A stretch of 64,000 bases of DNA from Methylobacterium planeticum. GTDB lineage: Bacteria > Pseudomonadota > Alphaproteobacteria > Rhizobiales > Beijerinckiaceae. This document shows, piece by piece, positions 10,123 through 21,340 of this stretch. The notes below the pieces were generated by a model, which was not told where the DNA came from, did not search any database, and saw only the letters and a list, made by a program, of their open reading frames with translations. Location: NCBI RefSeq assembly GCF_008806345.1, contig NZ_VZZJ01000005.1, positions 62,001 through 126,000 of the forward strand. The letters run 5' to 3'. A program made the translations under genes and the position numbers. Positions within the stretch are counted from its first letter, which is position 1. Each line of letters opens with the position of its first letter.

Positions 10123-10668
10123 ATGTTCTTCCGTCGCCGCCCCTCGCGAGACAGTCTCGCCGACCTGCCCGGCCTCGAAACCGCGCGACTGCGCATCGCG
10201 GGCCTCGCGCCGGGCGATGCCGAGGCCGTGCGGACGCTCACCGACGACCCCGCCATCACGGGGGCGGTCGATTTCCTGCACGCTCCCTTCACCCTCGAGG
10301 ATGCGCAGGACCTGATCCGCAGCGGTCATCGCGGCAGCGACCGCTTCCTCGGAGCCTGGCTCCGGGAGAGACAAGGCTCGCAGCGGGAGGGATTGGTCGG
10401 GGTCGTGGGCACGCATCTGCGCGGCCCGGGCGCGATCGAGATCGGCTACTGGATCGGCGGCGCCGCGCGCGGCCAGGGCTTCGCGTCGGAGGCGGTCGAC
10501 GGCATCCTGGCGCTCCTGTCGCGCCGCTTCCCGCATCGCCTGATCGTCGCCGAGTGCCGCCCCGGCAACGTCGCCTCCTGGGACCTCCTGCACAAGCTCG
10601 GCTTCCGCGAGACCGGCGAGGAAGGCCACCGGCCGGGGCGCCGCCTGTTGGAGTTCAAGCCGGTCTGA
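10123..10668 (+). CDS. GNAT family N-acetyltransferase (RimJ/RimL type)
   Basis: A 181-residue acetyltransferase of the GNAT fold. It begins with the typical RimJ-like ETARLRIAGLAPGDAEAV segment, has EIGYWIGGAARGQGFASEAV (Q/RGxGxA acetyl-CoA loop as RGQGFA), and ends NVASWDLLHKLGFRETGE. Members acetylate ribosomal protein N-termini, amino acids or antibiotics; the substrate here is unknown. Its stop codon directly abuts the stop of the convergent trmFO (10668/10669), leaving no room for a terminator between them. Confidence 0.85.
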   Translation: MFFRRRPSRDSLADLPGLETARLRIAGLAPGDAEAVRTLTDDPAITGAVDFLHAPFTLEDAQDLIRSGHRGSDRFLGAWLRERQGSQREGLVGVVGTHLRGPGAIEIGYWIGGAARGQGFASEAVDGILALLSRRFPHRLIVAECRPGNVASWDLLHKLGFRETGEEGHRPGRRLLEFKPV

Positions 10669-12093
10669 TCATTCCGCCGCGAGCGGAGAGGGGGTCGTCG
10701 CGTCGATCCACCCGGCGAGGTCGGCCCGGGCCCGGTCCGTGATCGCCCGCTTCTTCAGCACCGCCTTCTCGGGCCCGCGCAGCCGCCGCCCGGTCTCGTT
10801 GCGCGGAGCCTGGGCGAGGGGCGGGAACAGGCCGAAATTGACGTTCATCGGCTGGAACGAGCGGGGTGCGCCCTGATCCTCGGCCGCGATATGGCCGCCG
10901 GTGATGTGGGCGATCAGGGCACCGAGGGCCGTGGTCTGGGGCAGGGGCGGGAGCGTGCGGCCCTCGGCCTCGGCGGCCGCGAACCGCCCGGCCATCAGGC
11001 CGATCGCGGCGCTCTCGACATAGCCCTCGCAGCCCGTGATCTGGCCGGCGAAGCGGAGCCGCGGCTCGGCCTTCAGGCGCAGCGTCGCGTCGAGGAGGCG
11101 GGGCGAGTCGAGGTAGGTGTTGCGGTGCAGGCCGCCGAGCCGGGCGAATTCCGCGTTCTCAAGCCCCGGGATGGTGCGGAAGATCCGGACCTGCTCGGCA
11201 TGGCGCAGCTTCGTCTGGAACCCCACCATGTTGTAGAGGGTGCCGAGCGCGTTGTCCTGGCGCAGCTGGACGATGGCGCAGGCCTTCACGGTCGGATCGT
11301 GCGGGTTCGTGAGTCCCACGGGCTTCATCGGCCCGTGACGCAGGGTCTCGGGACCGCGCTCGGCCATCACCTCGATCGGCAGGCAGCCGTCGAAATAGGG
11401 GGTCGTGGCCTCCCATTCCTTGAAGCTCGCCTTCTCCCCGTCGATCAGCGCCTGGATGAAGGCGTCGTATTGCTCACGGTCGAGGGGACAGTTGATGTAG
11501 TCGGCACCGGTGCCGCCCGGCCCGGCCTTGTCGTAGCGGGACTGGAACCAGGCCTTGCCCAGGTCGATCGAGTCCCGGTGGACGATCGGCGCGATGGCAT
11601 CGAAGAAGGCGAGGGATTGCGTCCCCGTCAGCGCGCCGATCGCGGCCGCGAGCGCCGGGGAGGTGAGGGGACCGGTCGCCACGATGACGCGTTCCCACGC
11701 CGCCGGGGGCAGTCCATCGACCTCCTCGCGGGCGAGGGTGACGTTCGGATGCGCCGCGAGCGCCCGCGTCACGCTCTGCGAGAAGTCGTCGCGGTCGACC
11801 GCCAGGGCCCCGCCCGCGGGCACCTGATGGGCATCGCCGGCCCGCATGATCAGGGAGCCGAGACTGCGCATCTCCTGGTGCAGCAGGCCCACGGCGTTGC
11901 CGTTCGCGTCGTCGGAACGAAAGGAATTCGAGCAGACGAGTTCGGCGAGGCCGTCCGTCTGGTGCGCGTCGGTGCCGCGCCGGGGTCGCATCTCGTGAAG
12001 GACGACCGGGTGGCCGCGCTCGGCGAGCTGCCACGCGGCCTCCGAGCCCGCGAGACCGCCGCCGATGACATGGATGGGTGCTGATCCGGACAT
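10669..12093 (-). CDS. trmFO: Methylenetetrahydrofolate-tRNA-(uracil-5-)-methyltransferase TrmFO
   Basis: A 474-residue FAD- and folate-dependent tRNA methyltransferase that makes m5U54 in the T-loop using methylenetetrahydrofolate. The N-terminal Rossmann motif ([20 protein letters not shown], residues ~5-24) binds [14 protein letters not shown], the signature with a catalytic cysteine region, and [12 protein letters not shown] in the C-terminal part are diagnostic. Length is typical. ATG at 12093 is preferred over an in-frame ATG 30 bp upstream because the GxGxxG motif then sits at the usual distance. Confidence 0.96.
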   Translation of the reverse strand: MSGSAPIHVIGGGLAGSEAAWQLAERGHPVVLHEMRPRRGTDAHQTDGLAELVCSNSFRSDDANGNAVGLLHQEMRSLGSLIMRAGDAHQVPAGGALAVDRDDFSQSVTRALAAHPNVTLAREEVDGLPPAAWERVIVATGPLTSPALAAAIGALTGTQSLAFFDAIAPIVHRDSIDLGKAWFQSRYDKAGPGGTGADYINCPLDREQYDAFIQALIDGEKASFKEWEATTPYFDGCLPIEVMAERGPETLRHGPMKPVGLTNPHDPTVKACAIVQLRQDNALGTLYNMVGFQTKLRHAEQVRIFRTIPGLENAEFARLGGLHRNTYLDSPRLLDATLRLKAEPRLRFAGQITGCEGYVESAAIGLMAGRFAAAEAEGRTLPPLPQTTALGALIAHITGGHIAAEDQGAPRSFQPMNVNFGLFPPLAQAPRNETGRRLRGPEKAVLKKRAITDRARADLAGWIDATTPSPLAAE

Positions 12094-12192
12094 GCCCCGG
12101 CATATCGGATCCGCCGGTTTCAAATCAACGCATGTCGCGGGTCAACGCATGTCTGCGGGGACGCCCAGCCCGGCAGGGGCCGCAAACGAGAA

Positions 12193-12214
12193 CGCCCGCC
12201 GAAATCGGCGGGCG
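12193..12214 (-). terminator. Hairpin after the DUF1127 gene
   Basis: CGCCCGCCGA / TCGGCGGGCG forms a nearly perfect stem 42 bp beyond the stop of the minus-strand DUF1127 gene. On that strand it is followed by TTCTCGTTTG, a weak T-rich tail. Confidence 0.6.
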
Positions 12215-12255
12215 CTGGTCTCGCAACGTTCCGAAGCTTGCCCGAAGGCGACCGC

Positions 12256-12402
12256 TCAGACCGCGTGACCGCGGGCGATGCGGCGGATCTCGCTCCGGCT
12301 GATGCCGAGATCGTTGAGATCGCGGTTCGACAGTCGGGAGAGTTCCTGCACCGTCTCGCGGTAGCGGAGATAGTTGCGGATCTTGGACACAAGGAAAGAC
12401 AT
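12256..12402 (-). CDS. DUF1127 small protein
   Basis: A 48-residue protein, MSFLVSKIRNYLRYRETVQE then LSRLSNRDLNDLGISRSEIR and a basic end. This matches DUF1127 (YjiS-like): an N-terminal amphipathic helix followed by the RELxxLxDRxLxDIGIxRxxI motif. Several alphaproteobacterial members are arginine-rich and stress-induced, and some affect phosphate uptake or RNA turnover; the role here is unknown. Upstream (12403-12647) is a 245-bp region of lower GC that should hold its promoter. A second DUF1127 gene lies at 42106. Confidence 0.9.
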   Translation of the reverse strand: MSFLVSKIRNYLRYRETVQELSRLSNRDLNDLGISRSEIRRIARGHAV

Positions 12403-12647
12403 GGCGGGTACTCTTCTCTGCGGGGATCGTCGACTTCTTCGGCCGGCGACCTCTTGTTATGTTGCATTGCGATATAGGCGCCTGGCGTCCGCTTCGTCAG
12501 AGGCGCGACTGGAGGCCTGCCATGCAGATTCGGCACGTCAGCTCAGGAATTCGACAGAATCTGGCCCTGCACAGGATCAAGGCAGGTCATTTCGGTTCGA
12601 ATGTCCGAGATGTTTACGGAATTTTGAGAATGCTGCAGCGCACGCGA

Positions 12648-13628
12648 TCAATGCAGCTGGGGACTCATCAGGAAGCGCTCCCGGTCCGCGGAGGTGACCG
12701 CGAGCTTGTGGGCCTGCCCGTCCCGCCGGACGGTCAACGGCACCCGGACCCCAGCCTCGCCGAGTGCCCAGATGCGACGGAAGAAATCCGCGAGGTCGGC
12801 GACAGGCTCGCCCGCCACGGCTTCCACGATATCGCCGGCACGCAGGTCCGCGTGCTCCGCCGGCCCGTCGTCGGCGAGGCCCATCACCACCACGCCCTCG
12901 TCGCTCTCGGTGGCGTAGAGGCCGAGCCAGGGGCGGGCCGGCCGGTTCGGGCGCCCGCGCGCGGTCAGGTCGTCGAGGATCGGACCGAGCAGGTCGATCG
13001 GCACCACCATGTTGATCATGCGCCCGCCCGAGGCGCCCCCCTGCTGCAATTGCAGGGAGCCGATTCCCATGAGCTCACCGGTCGGCCCGATCAGGGCCGT
13101 GCCACCCCAGTGGGGGTGCGAGGGCGCGGAGAACAGCGCCTCCTCGAGCAGGTATTCCCAATAGCCCGCGAATTCCTGCCGGGCGATGATCTCGGCCGCG
13201 ACGCTGCGCGTCCGGCCGCCGGCCCCGGCCAGAACGGCCCGATCCCCGACCCCGAGGCTCTCGGAGCGCCCGATCTGCAGGGCCGGAAGTCCGAGGGGCT
13301 GCAGGGCCTGGACGAGGCCGAACCCCGTGGCCGCGTCGAACCCGACCACATGGCCGGGCACGGAGCGCCCGTCATGGGTCGTGAGCCAGACCGTCTCGGC
13401 TTCCATGATCAGGTAGCCGACGGTGAGGACGAGCCCGTCCGCCCGGATCACGACGCCGTTGCCCGCCCGCTCGGTGCCGAGCGTCTCGGCCGTGAACGCC
13501 TCGGGCGGAACCCGCGTGGACAGGGCCACCACCGCGCTCAGCGCGCGGTCGAGGTCGTACGCGTAGTCGCCCGGCTTGGGCTGCACGGAAGCGGGGATCT
13601 TCCAGTCGCCGTGCGAGGCCATGGGCAT
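12648..13628 (-). CDS. HtrA/DegP-like trypsin-fold protein with PDZ domain, catalytic triad lost
   Basis: A 326-residue protein with a trypsin-like (S1C) domain at ~40-215 and a PDZ domain at ~235-315 (ARPWLGLYATESDEGVVVMG, then GPAEHADLRAGDIVEAV). The fold is recognisable, but all three catalytic positions differ. The His site (TNNHV in DegP) reads TVGYLI, the Asp site (xxDIAL) reads ATGFGLVQ, and the Ser site (GNSGG) reads PHWGG. No signal peptide is evident at the chosen start (GGAAGGA upstream of MPMASHGDW), so it may be cytoplasmic or use an unseen start. It should be a binding or scaffold protein, not a protease. It is divergent from the ECF sigma gene. Confidence 0.82.
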   Translation of the reverse strand: MPMASHGDWKIPASVQPKPGDYAYDLDRALSAVVALSTRVPPEAFTAETLGTERAGNGVVIRADGLVLTVGYLIMEAETVWLTTHDGRSVPGHVVGFDAATGFGLVQALQPLGLPALQIGRSESLGVGDRAVLAGAGGRTRSVAAEIIARQEFAGYWEYLLEEALFSAPSHPHWGGTALIGPTGELMGIGSLQLQQGGASGGRMINMVVPIDLLGPILDDLTARGRPNRPARPWLGLYATESDEGVVVMGLADDGPAEHADLRAGDIVEAVAGEPVADLADFFRRIWALGEAGVRVPLTVRRDGQAHKLAVTSADRERFLMSPQLH

Positions 13629-13926
13629 CCGATCCTTCCGGTTGGGGGCGGCCCGCAGCGGCTTGCGAGCGCGTGCCCCATTCTCAGATAGGTCGCCGGC
13701 GACGGCCTCGACACCCGGCGCGGCGCAGCGGCGTCCGTCTCGGCACGCGACGCCTGCGCGCCGCCGCCCGCGTGCCGGCAAGCCGTGCGGCAAGGACGCC
13801 GGATTGTACGCAGGATCTCGGTGCAATCGGGTCCACAGGGCGCGAAAATGCATTAGGGTGGCGCCCGCCATCACGGCCCCGCAGGAACGGTCAACACCAT
13901 GTCGCGCAACGAGAAGGTCTGTCCCC

Positions 13927-14478
13927 TTGCGTGACGATGCGGTCCTGACACGGCTTCTCCGCGACATCGCAGGCCAGGATCAGGCGGCGCTCCGGACCCT
14001 CTACGACCTCACCGCCGCGCAACTTTACGGGATCATCCTCCGTATACAGCGCGACCGATCCGCGGCTGAGGACGTCCTCCAGGACGTCTACCTGCGGGTC
14101 TGGCAGGCTGCCGGATCCTACACACCGGAAGCGGGCCGACCGCTCTCCTGGCTCTGCGCCATCGCGCGGAACCGCGCGATCGATGTCGTCCGCCGCAAAG
14201 GAGAGGTTCAGGGCCCGGTGCACGAGGACGGAGAAGACTGGCTGGAGCGCCTCGCCGATCCGAGCGACAGCGAGACGCGCCTCCTGAGCCGCGACGCGCT
14301 CCGGGCCTGCCTCGGGCGGCTCGATCCGGCCCATCGCGATTGCGTGGTGCTGGCCTATTGCCAGGGCTACTCCCGCGAGGAGCTCGCCCAGCGCTATGAC
14401 CGCCCCGTGAACACCATCAAGACCTGGCTGCACCGCGCGCTGGCGAGCCTCAAGGGCTGCCTGGAGGTGGTCTCGTGA
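13927..14478 (+). CDS. ECF-family RNA polymerase sigma factor (SigK-like)
   Basis: A 183-residue sigma-70 family factor. Region 2 (LYDLTAAQLYGIILRIQRDR, then AEDVLQDVYLRVWQ) spans ~25-90, and region 4 (REELAQRYDRPVNTIKTWLH) covers ~145-178. The start is taken as TTG at 13927, 9 bp after GAGAAGG at 13911-13917; the frame is open further upstream, but that part overlaps the neighbouring gene antisense and lacks sigma homology. It overlaps the anti-sigma gene by 4 bp (GTGA), so the two are translationally coupled. Together with the RskA-type partner it resembles the SigK/RskA group. Target promoters are not known; the nearby fasciclin gene is a candidate. Confidence 0.88.
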   Translation: MRDDAVLTRLLRDIAGQDQAALRTLYDLTAAQLYGIILRIQRDRSAAEDVLQDVYLRVWQAAGSYTPEAGRPLSWLCAIARNRAIDVVRRKGEVQGPVHEDGEDWLERLADPSDSETRLLSRDALRACLGRLDPAHRDCVVLAYCQGYSREELAQRYDRPVNTIKTWLHRALASLKGCLEVVS

Positions 14479-15185
14479 GCGCCGGCGCCGCGGGCCCCGA
14501 CGACCGCGACCTGCGGGCGGCCGAGTACGTGCTCGGGACGTTGCCCGCGGCGGAGCGAGCGGCCTTCGAACACGAGCGCACCATCGATCCGGTGAGCGCC
14601 GCCGCGGTGCGGGCCTGGGAGGACCGCCTCGCCCCCCTCGTTCTGGCGATCCCCGAGGAGCAGCCGAGCCCGCGCGTCTGGGAGGCGATCGTGAGGGCCC
14701 TGCCCGGCGGGGCCGCCAACGACAACCGGGTGCGCGACCTCAGCCGGCAGGTCGGCCGCTGGCGCCTCGCAACGGCCGGGGCCGGCCTCGTGGCGGCGGG
14801 GCTCGGGTTGTTCGTCGCCCTCGCACCGCGCCTCGCGCCGACCCCGGCGCCGCCAACAGGCGGGCGCTACGTCGCCGTCGTGACGAGCGGCGGAGCCCTG
14901 CCGGCCCTCATCGTCAACATCGACACGGCGACCGGCACGGCCTCGGTGCGGCCCGTGAAGGCCGAGGCGCCGGCCGGGCGCAGCCTCCAGCTCTGGTACG
15001 TCGGCGCGGGCGAGGCTCCGAAGCCCCTCGGCCTGATCGGCACGGATGCGAGCCGGATCCCGCTGCCCGACGCGGCCCGGACGGGGCAGGGCGTGTTCGC
15101 CGTCTCGGTCGAGCCGCCGGGCGGTTCGCCGACCGGCCAGCCCACCGGCCAGGTGATCTACACGGGCCAGCTGATCCGCGACTGA
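14475..15185 (+). CDS. Anti-sigma factor, RskA family membrane protein
   Basis: A 236-residue protein. An N-terminal anti-sigma domain (RAAEYVLGTLPAAERAAFEH) occupies ~1-75. One membrane helix lies at about 98-118 (ATAGAGLVAAGLGLFVALA), and the C-terminal periplasmic RskA domain contains LQLWYVGAGEAPKPLGLIG and FAVSVEPPGGSPTGQPTG. It should hold the upstream ECF sigma factor inactive at the membrane until a periplasmic signal leads to its cleavage. The GTG start overlaps the sigma stop. A stable hairpin after the stop ends the unit. Confidence 0.88.
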   Translation: MSAGAAGPDDRDLRAAEYVLGTLPAAERAAFEHERTIDPVSAAAVRAWEDRLAPLVLAIPEEQPSPRVWEAIVRALPGGAANDNRVRDLSRQVGRWRLATAGAGLVAAGLGLFVALAPRLAPTPAPPTGGRYVAVVTSGGALPALIVNIDTATGTASVRPVKAEAPAGRSLQLWYVGAGEAPKPLGLIGTDASRIPLPDAARTGQGVFAVSVEPPGGSPTGQPTGQVIYTGQLIRD

Positions 15186-15205
15186 GCACGATCGCGGCAC
15201 GGAAA

Positions 15206-15232
15206 CGCCCCCGGCTCGGAGAGCCGGGGGCG
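15206..15232. terminator. Bidirectional hairpin terminator
   Basis: A perfect 12-bp stem CGCCCCCGGCTC / GAGCCGGGGGCG with a GGA loop sits between the convergent anti-sigma and fasciclin genes. There is no U-tract, but stem stability and position support termination for both. Confidence 0.65.
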
Positions 15233-15244
15233 CGCGGCGGAGCC

Positions 15245-15823
15245 TCAGGGCTGCAGGACGCCGTTGATCACGTGGATGACGCCGTTCGACTGCATCACGT
15301 TGGCGATCGTGACGGTGGCGGTGTTGCCCTTGACGTCGGTCACGTAGATCTTCTTGCCCTTGGCCTGCACGACCAGGGGCTCACCCTGGACCGTCTTGAT
15401 CTGCGCCTCGCCGCCGCCCTGCTTGACCAGCGCCGTCAGGTCGCGCGCGGTCAGCGCTCCCGGAACCACGTGGTAGGTCAGAATACCCGTGAGCGTCGCC
15501 TTGTTCTGCGGCTGAACCAGCGTCTCGACGGTGCCCGGCGGCAGCTTGGCGAAGGCCGCGTTGGTCGGCGCGAAGACCGTGAACGGACCCGGGCCGCTGA
15601 GCGTCTCGACGAGACCCGCGGCCTTCACGGCGGCGACCAGCGTGGTGTGGTCCTTCGAGTTGACCGCATTCTCCACGATGGTCTTCGAGGCGTACATCGG
15701 CGCTCCGCCGACCATCGGGTTCTTGGCCAGGGCCACGGCGGGCAGGGCCGCGCCGATCGCCATCGCCAGGGCGGCAGCGGCGAACCGGGACGCGCGCGGG
15801 CGGCCGTGCAAGGACTTCATCAT
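15245..15823 (-). CDS. Secreted fasciclin (FAS1) domain protein
   Basis: A 192-residue protein. A cleavable signal peptide (residues ~1-35, AAAALAMAIGAALPAVALA, then KNP) precedes one FAS1 domain with the H1 motif FTVFAPTNAAFAKLPPGTVE, YHVVPG and the H2-end NGVIHVINGVLQP. FAS1 proteins mediate adhesion or bind small ligands outside the cell. The start MMKSLHGRP at 15823 has GAGAGGT upstream. In mycobacteria the SigK/RskA pair controls FAS1 proteins (MPT70/MPT83); here the same three families sit side by side, so control by the neighbouring sigma factor is a reasonable inference. Confidence 0.92.
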   Translation of the reverse strand: MMKSLHGRPRASRFAAAALAMAIGAALPAVALAKNPMVGGAPMYASKTIVENAVNSKDHTTLVAAVKAAGLVETLSGPGPFTVFAPTNAAFAKLPPGTVETLVQPQNKATLTGILTYHVVPGALTARDLTALVKQGGGEAQIKTVQGEPLVVQAKGKKIYVTDVKGNTATVTIANVMQSNGVIHVINGVLQP

Positions 15824-15958
15824 GGGCGTTACCTCTCGTCTGGCCCCGTCATCGGGGTCACGCCGGCCTCTACGGGGCCGTCCGCGGAAAGGTTTCGCGC
15901 AATTGATCGATCGGCACGGCATCCGTGCCGATCGAGCGTCACGGGGCATCGCAAACGA

Positions 15959-15992
15959 GAGAGCCGCCCGGCCCAGGGGCCGGACGGCTCTC
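15959..15992 (-). terminator. Hairpin terminator of the outer-membrane protein gene
   Basis: GAGAGCCG-C-CCGGCCC pairs with GGGCCGG-A-CGGCTCTC, a 15-bp stem with one mismatch, 52 bp beyond the stop of the minus-strand gene at 16045. On the minus strand it is followed by TCGTTTGC. Confidence 0.65.
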
Positions 15993-16044
15993 GTCGAAGG
16001 ATCGGTCCCGGCCTGGATCGCTCCAGGCCGGATGCCGATGGGTC

Positions 16045-17019
16045 TCAGTACTTGCGGATGAGCGGCGCCGGGACCGGAGCCGGAGCAGCAGCCACCGTGT
16101 AGAGCGGCGCGATGATGCGGAACCAGCCATCCGTCGAGTAGTTGTCGCGGGTCCGACCGAACGCCGTGGTGTAGGTGGCGCCGGTGGCGACGTCGCGAGC
16201 GATGTAGAACTGCGCCGTGAAGGGTCCGAAGTCGTAGCCGATGAGGCCACCGAGGGCGAAGCGGCCGCGGTTGCCGGCAGCGGCGCTGAACGGGCCGATG
16301 TCGAAGTTGACCGTGCCGTAACCGACGGCGCCGATCTCGAACTTGCCGAACTTCTTCGTCGCCGTGAGGTCGATGTTCAGCGAGTCGGAGATGTTGATCG
16401 GGCCGATGGCAGCGCCGACCTGACCGGGGAAGCGGCCGGGCGAGTCGTAGATGTTGGCGGTCAGGTTGGCGGTGAGGTTCCAGCCGTCACCGGTGTAGCT
16501 GCCGGCGATGCCGAAGCGGTAGGTGTTCGACGCGAGCTGCGGCAGCACGGGGGTGCCGGCGAGGCCGATGCCGAGCGAACCGCGGTCACCGTTCAGGTCG
16601 TTCAGGTAGACACCGCCGAGGAGGCTGACGCCGAAGTTGTTGCCGAGGTCGAACGCCCAGATACCGCCGACGAAGGTACCGACGTTGATCGAGATGTCGC
16701 GGTTGGCGACGCCGGCCCGGTTACGGGTCCAGGCGAACACGGTCGGGGGAGCGACGAGCAGCTCGATGCGGCCATCGAGGGGCTTCAGCGGGGTCGACCA
16801 CACCAGCACCGGGATGTTCACGGCCGTATCGGGCGAGAACGGAGCGTCGGTGCGGCGGTAGGTGAAGGTATTCAGTGCGTACACGCCCTCGGGGAGCGGA
16901 GCACCGGTGGCGAGACCGACCTGCTCGCCCGGGACCGTGGTCGTCTGAGCAAAGGCGGCCGTCGCCGTCATGCCGACCGAGAGCGCCACCGCGCCTGCGG
17001 CGAGCCAGTTCTTCATCAT
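16045..17019 (-). CDS. Outer-membrane beta-barrel protein, phenol MetA-pathway transporter family (SphA-like)
   Basis: A 324-residue protein. A signal peptide (MMKNWLAAGAVALSVGMTAT, then AAFAQ) is followed by alternating hydrophobic and polar strands ending in APLIRKY. Features of the Phenol_MetA_deg (PF13557-like) outer-membrane family are the N-terminal PEGVYALNTFTYRRTD segment and repeated aromatic strand ends such as GDGWNLTANLTANIY. Such proteins are proposed to carry hydrophobic or aromatic compounds across the outer membrane; the substrate here is unknown. The start has a strong ribosome site (GGGAAGG). Codon use is strongly biased to preferred C-ending codons, hinting at high expression. 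It has its own terminator and is probably monocistronic. Confidence 0.85.
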   Translation of the reverse strand: MMKNWLAAGAVALSVGMTATAAFAQTTTVPGEQVGLATGAPLPEGVYALNTFTYRRTDAPFSPDTAVNIPVLVWSTPLKPLDGRIELLVAPPTVFAWTRNRAGVANRDISINVGTFVGGIWAFDLGNNFGVSLLGGVYLNDLNGDRGSLGIGLAGTPVLPQLASNTYRFGIAGSYTGDGWNLTANLTANIYDSPGRFPGQVGAAIGPINISDSLNIDLTATKKFGKFEIGAVGYGTVNFDIGPFSAAAGNRGRFALGGLIGYDFGPFTAQFYIARDVATGATYTTAFGRTRDNYSTDGWFRIIAPLYTVAAAPAPVPAPLIRKY

Positions 17020-17598
17020 TTTATCTTTCCTTCCCAAGGATTTCAGGCGTCCGCCCCGTAGCCTTGCACACTGCATTGTCGGCCTGCCGTTACAGTCGGC
17101 TTCCGTTCCAATGGTGCCAAGCGCCCCCTTACGGCCCCACCTCAAGTCTCAACGTCGAGAACTATTCTACAGACCGCGGCCGAAAGACAGTGGAATGCCT
17201 GGCGTTCCGGCACAGAGAACCCAACCGTTGCGCAAAAGCCGCATCTTTTGCGCAGCGCAACACAGGAATTCGTCCCTGTTTCTGGCATTTATCGCTCGAT
17301 CGGAGGTCGGGCCTTCAGACGCGGGCCGGCAGAATAGCGCAGAATGCTCAAGCTCTTGCCGGTGGGGCCGACCCGGGAGGATTGCGCAATCAGGCCCTGT
17401 GGAAAGCGCAACGCGATCCCCGCGGCCGCCGGCCCGGCTGTCCCCACCGGGGCCGGGGACGGGCCGGATCGGAGCCTTCGCCGGGCGTCGGAAGACCCGG
17501 CGGGGTCGCGGCCGGTCCGCGATTCGGCGATCGGAGGCCGGGCCAAGGCCCCGAATCGAACGCGCGCCGCCCGTGGCGGCGGGTCACTCGGCGGCGGG
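17020..17598. other. 579-bp intergenic region with an inverted repeat
   Basis: There is no supportable gene between the outer-membrane protein gene and uvrA, both on the minus strand. It should hold the promoter of the outer-membrane gene. At 17230-17253 there is a perfect 9-bp inverted repeat GCGCAAAAG-CCGCAT-CTTTTGCGC without a following T-tract, more like an operator or mRNA structure than a terminator. The 3' part (17400-17598) is very GC-rich and ends in a 15-bp duplication. Confidence 0.5.

Positions 17599-17604
<6 letters not shown>
17575..17604. repeat. 15-bp tandem duplication containing the uvrA stop codon
   Basis: GGCGGCGGGTCACTC occurs twice in tandem (17575-17589 and 17590-17604). 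Read on the minus strand the second copy holds the uvrA TGA and the first holds another in-frame TGA. Readthrough of the real stop would therefore add only PAAE before a second stop. Confidence 0.85.
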
Positions 17605-20781
<3,177 letters not shown>

Positions 20782-21340
20782 GGGGCGACGGGTCTCTTCA
20801 GGTCGTGCGAGGCGGCCCAACGGGCCTGGAGCCGGGGAGCCGAGCGTGCGGAACGCGAGTCGGTGCGAGGCGCCGACCCGGGTCGCAGCGGGCCTTAGCT
20901 AGAACAAACGCGGTACACCGGCAACAGAGCCGATCGGATTCCGGGACCCGAACCGGCGAGATAGGGTTCTGGCCCGATGAAGACTGGCCCGATGAAGACT
21001 TGGCCGTGCCGCGTTTCCACCATCGGGAGCGCGACGCCGACCTGGGGTTCGGCGGATTTACACACCCCGCCGGGCTCGAAGGCGCCCAGCACGCCGGTGC
21101 GAAGTTCGAGCCATGGGGAAACATGCCCTCATGTAAGGCCGCCCGCGTCCGATCCAACCCGGGCCGGCCCATTCGAACCAGAGGGACGATCGGCGCCCGA
21201 GGCGGGAACCGGTACCACAACGGCCAAGCCTGCACATTTATTTGTCCATTTGCTTCAATATCAATCATCAAAAATCGTCGAAACCAGTCATTTACGGCGT
21301 CCCCTCACCATGCGGCGGTTCTCCGCAATCGAAGATCGGC
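20782..21340. other. 559-bp divergent intergenic region, uvrA / chemoreceptor
   Basis: It holds the promoters of uvrA and of the chemoreceptor gene. I see no supportable gene in it. A 15-bp direct repeat (GGCCCGATGAAGACT at 20971-20985 and 20986-21000) is present. The last 100 bp before the chemoreceptor (about 21225-21300) is A/T-rich compared with its surroundings and is a probable promoter. No SOS box was convincingly seen. Confidence 0.4.

Noticed and set aside
12120-12536. A 138-codon minus-strand frame over the DUF1127 gene
   Set aside because: Another minus-strand frame encodes a canonical 48-residue DUF1127 protein with a better start.
12459-13691. A 410-codon plus-strand frame across the HtrA-like gene
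   Set aside because: Composition typical of an antisense shadow; the minus-strand PDZ protein explains the sequence.
20782-21340. SOS (LexA) box upstream of uvrA
   Set aside because: No clear GTTC-N7-GTTC or similar alphaproteobacterial LexA site could be identified by eye.
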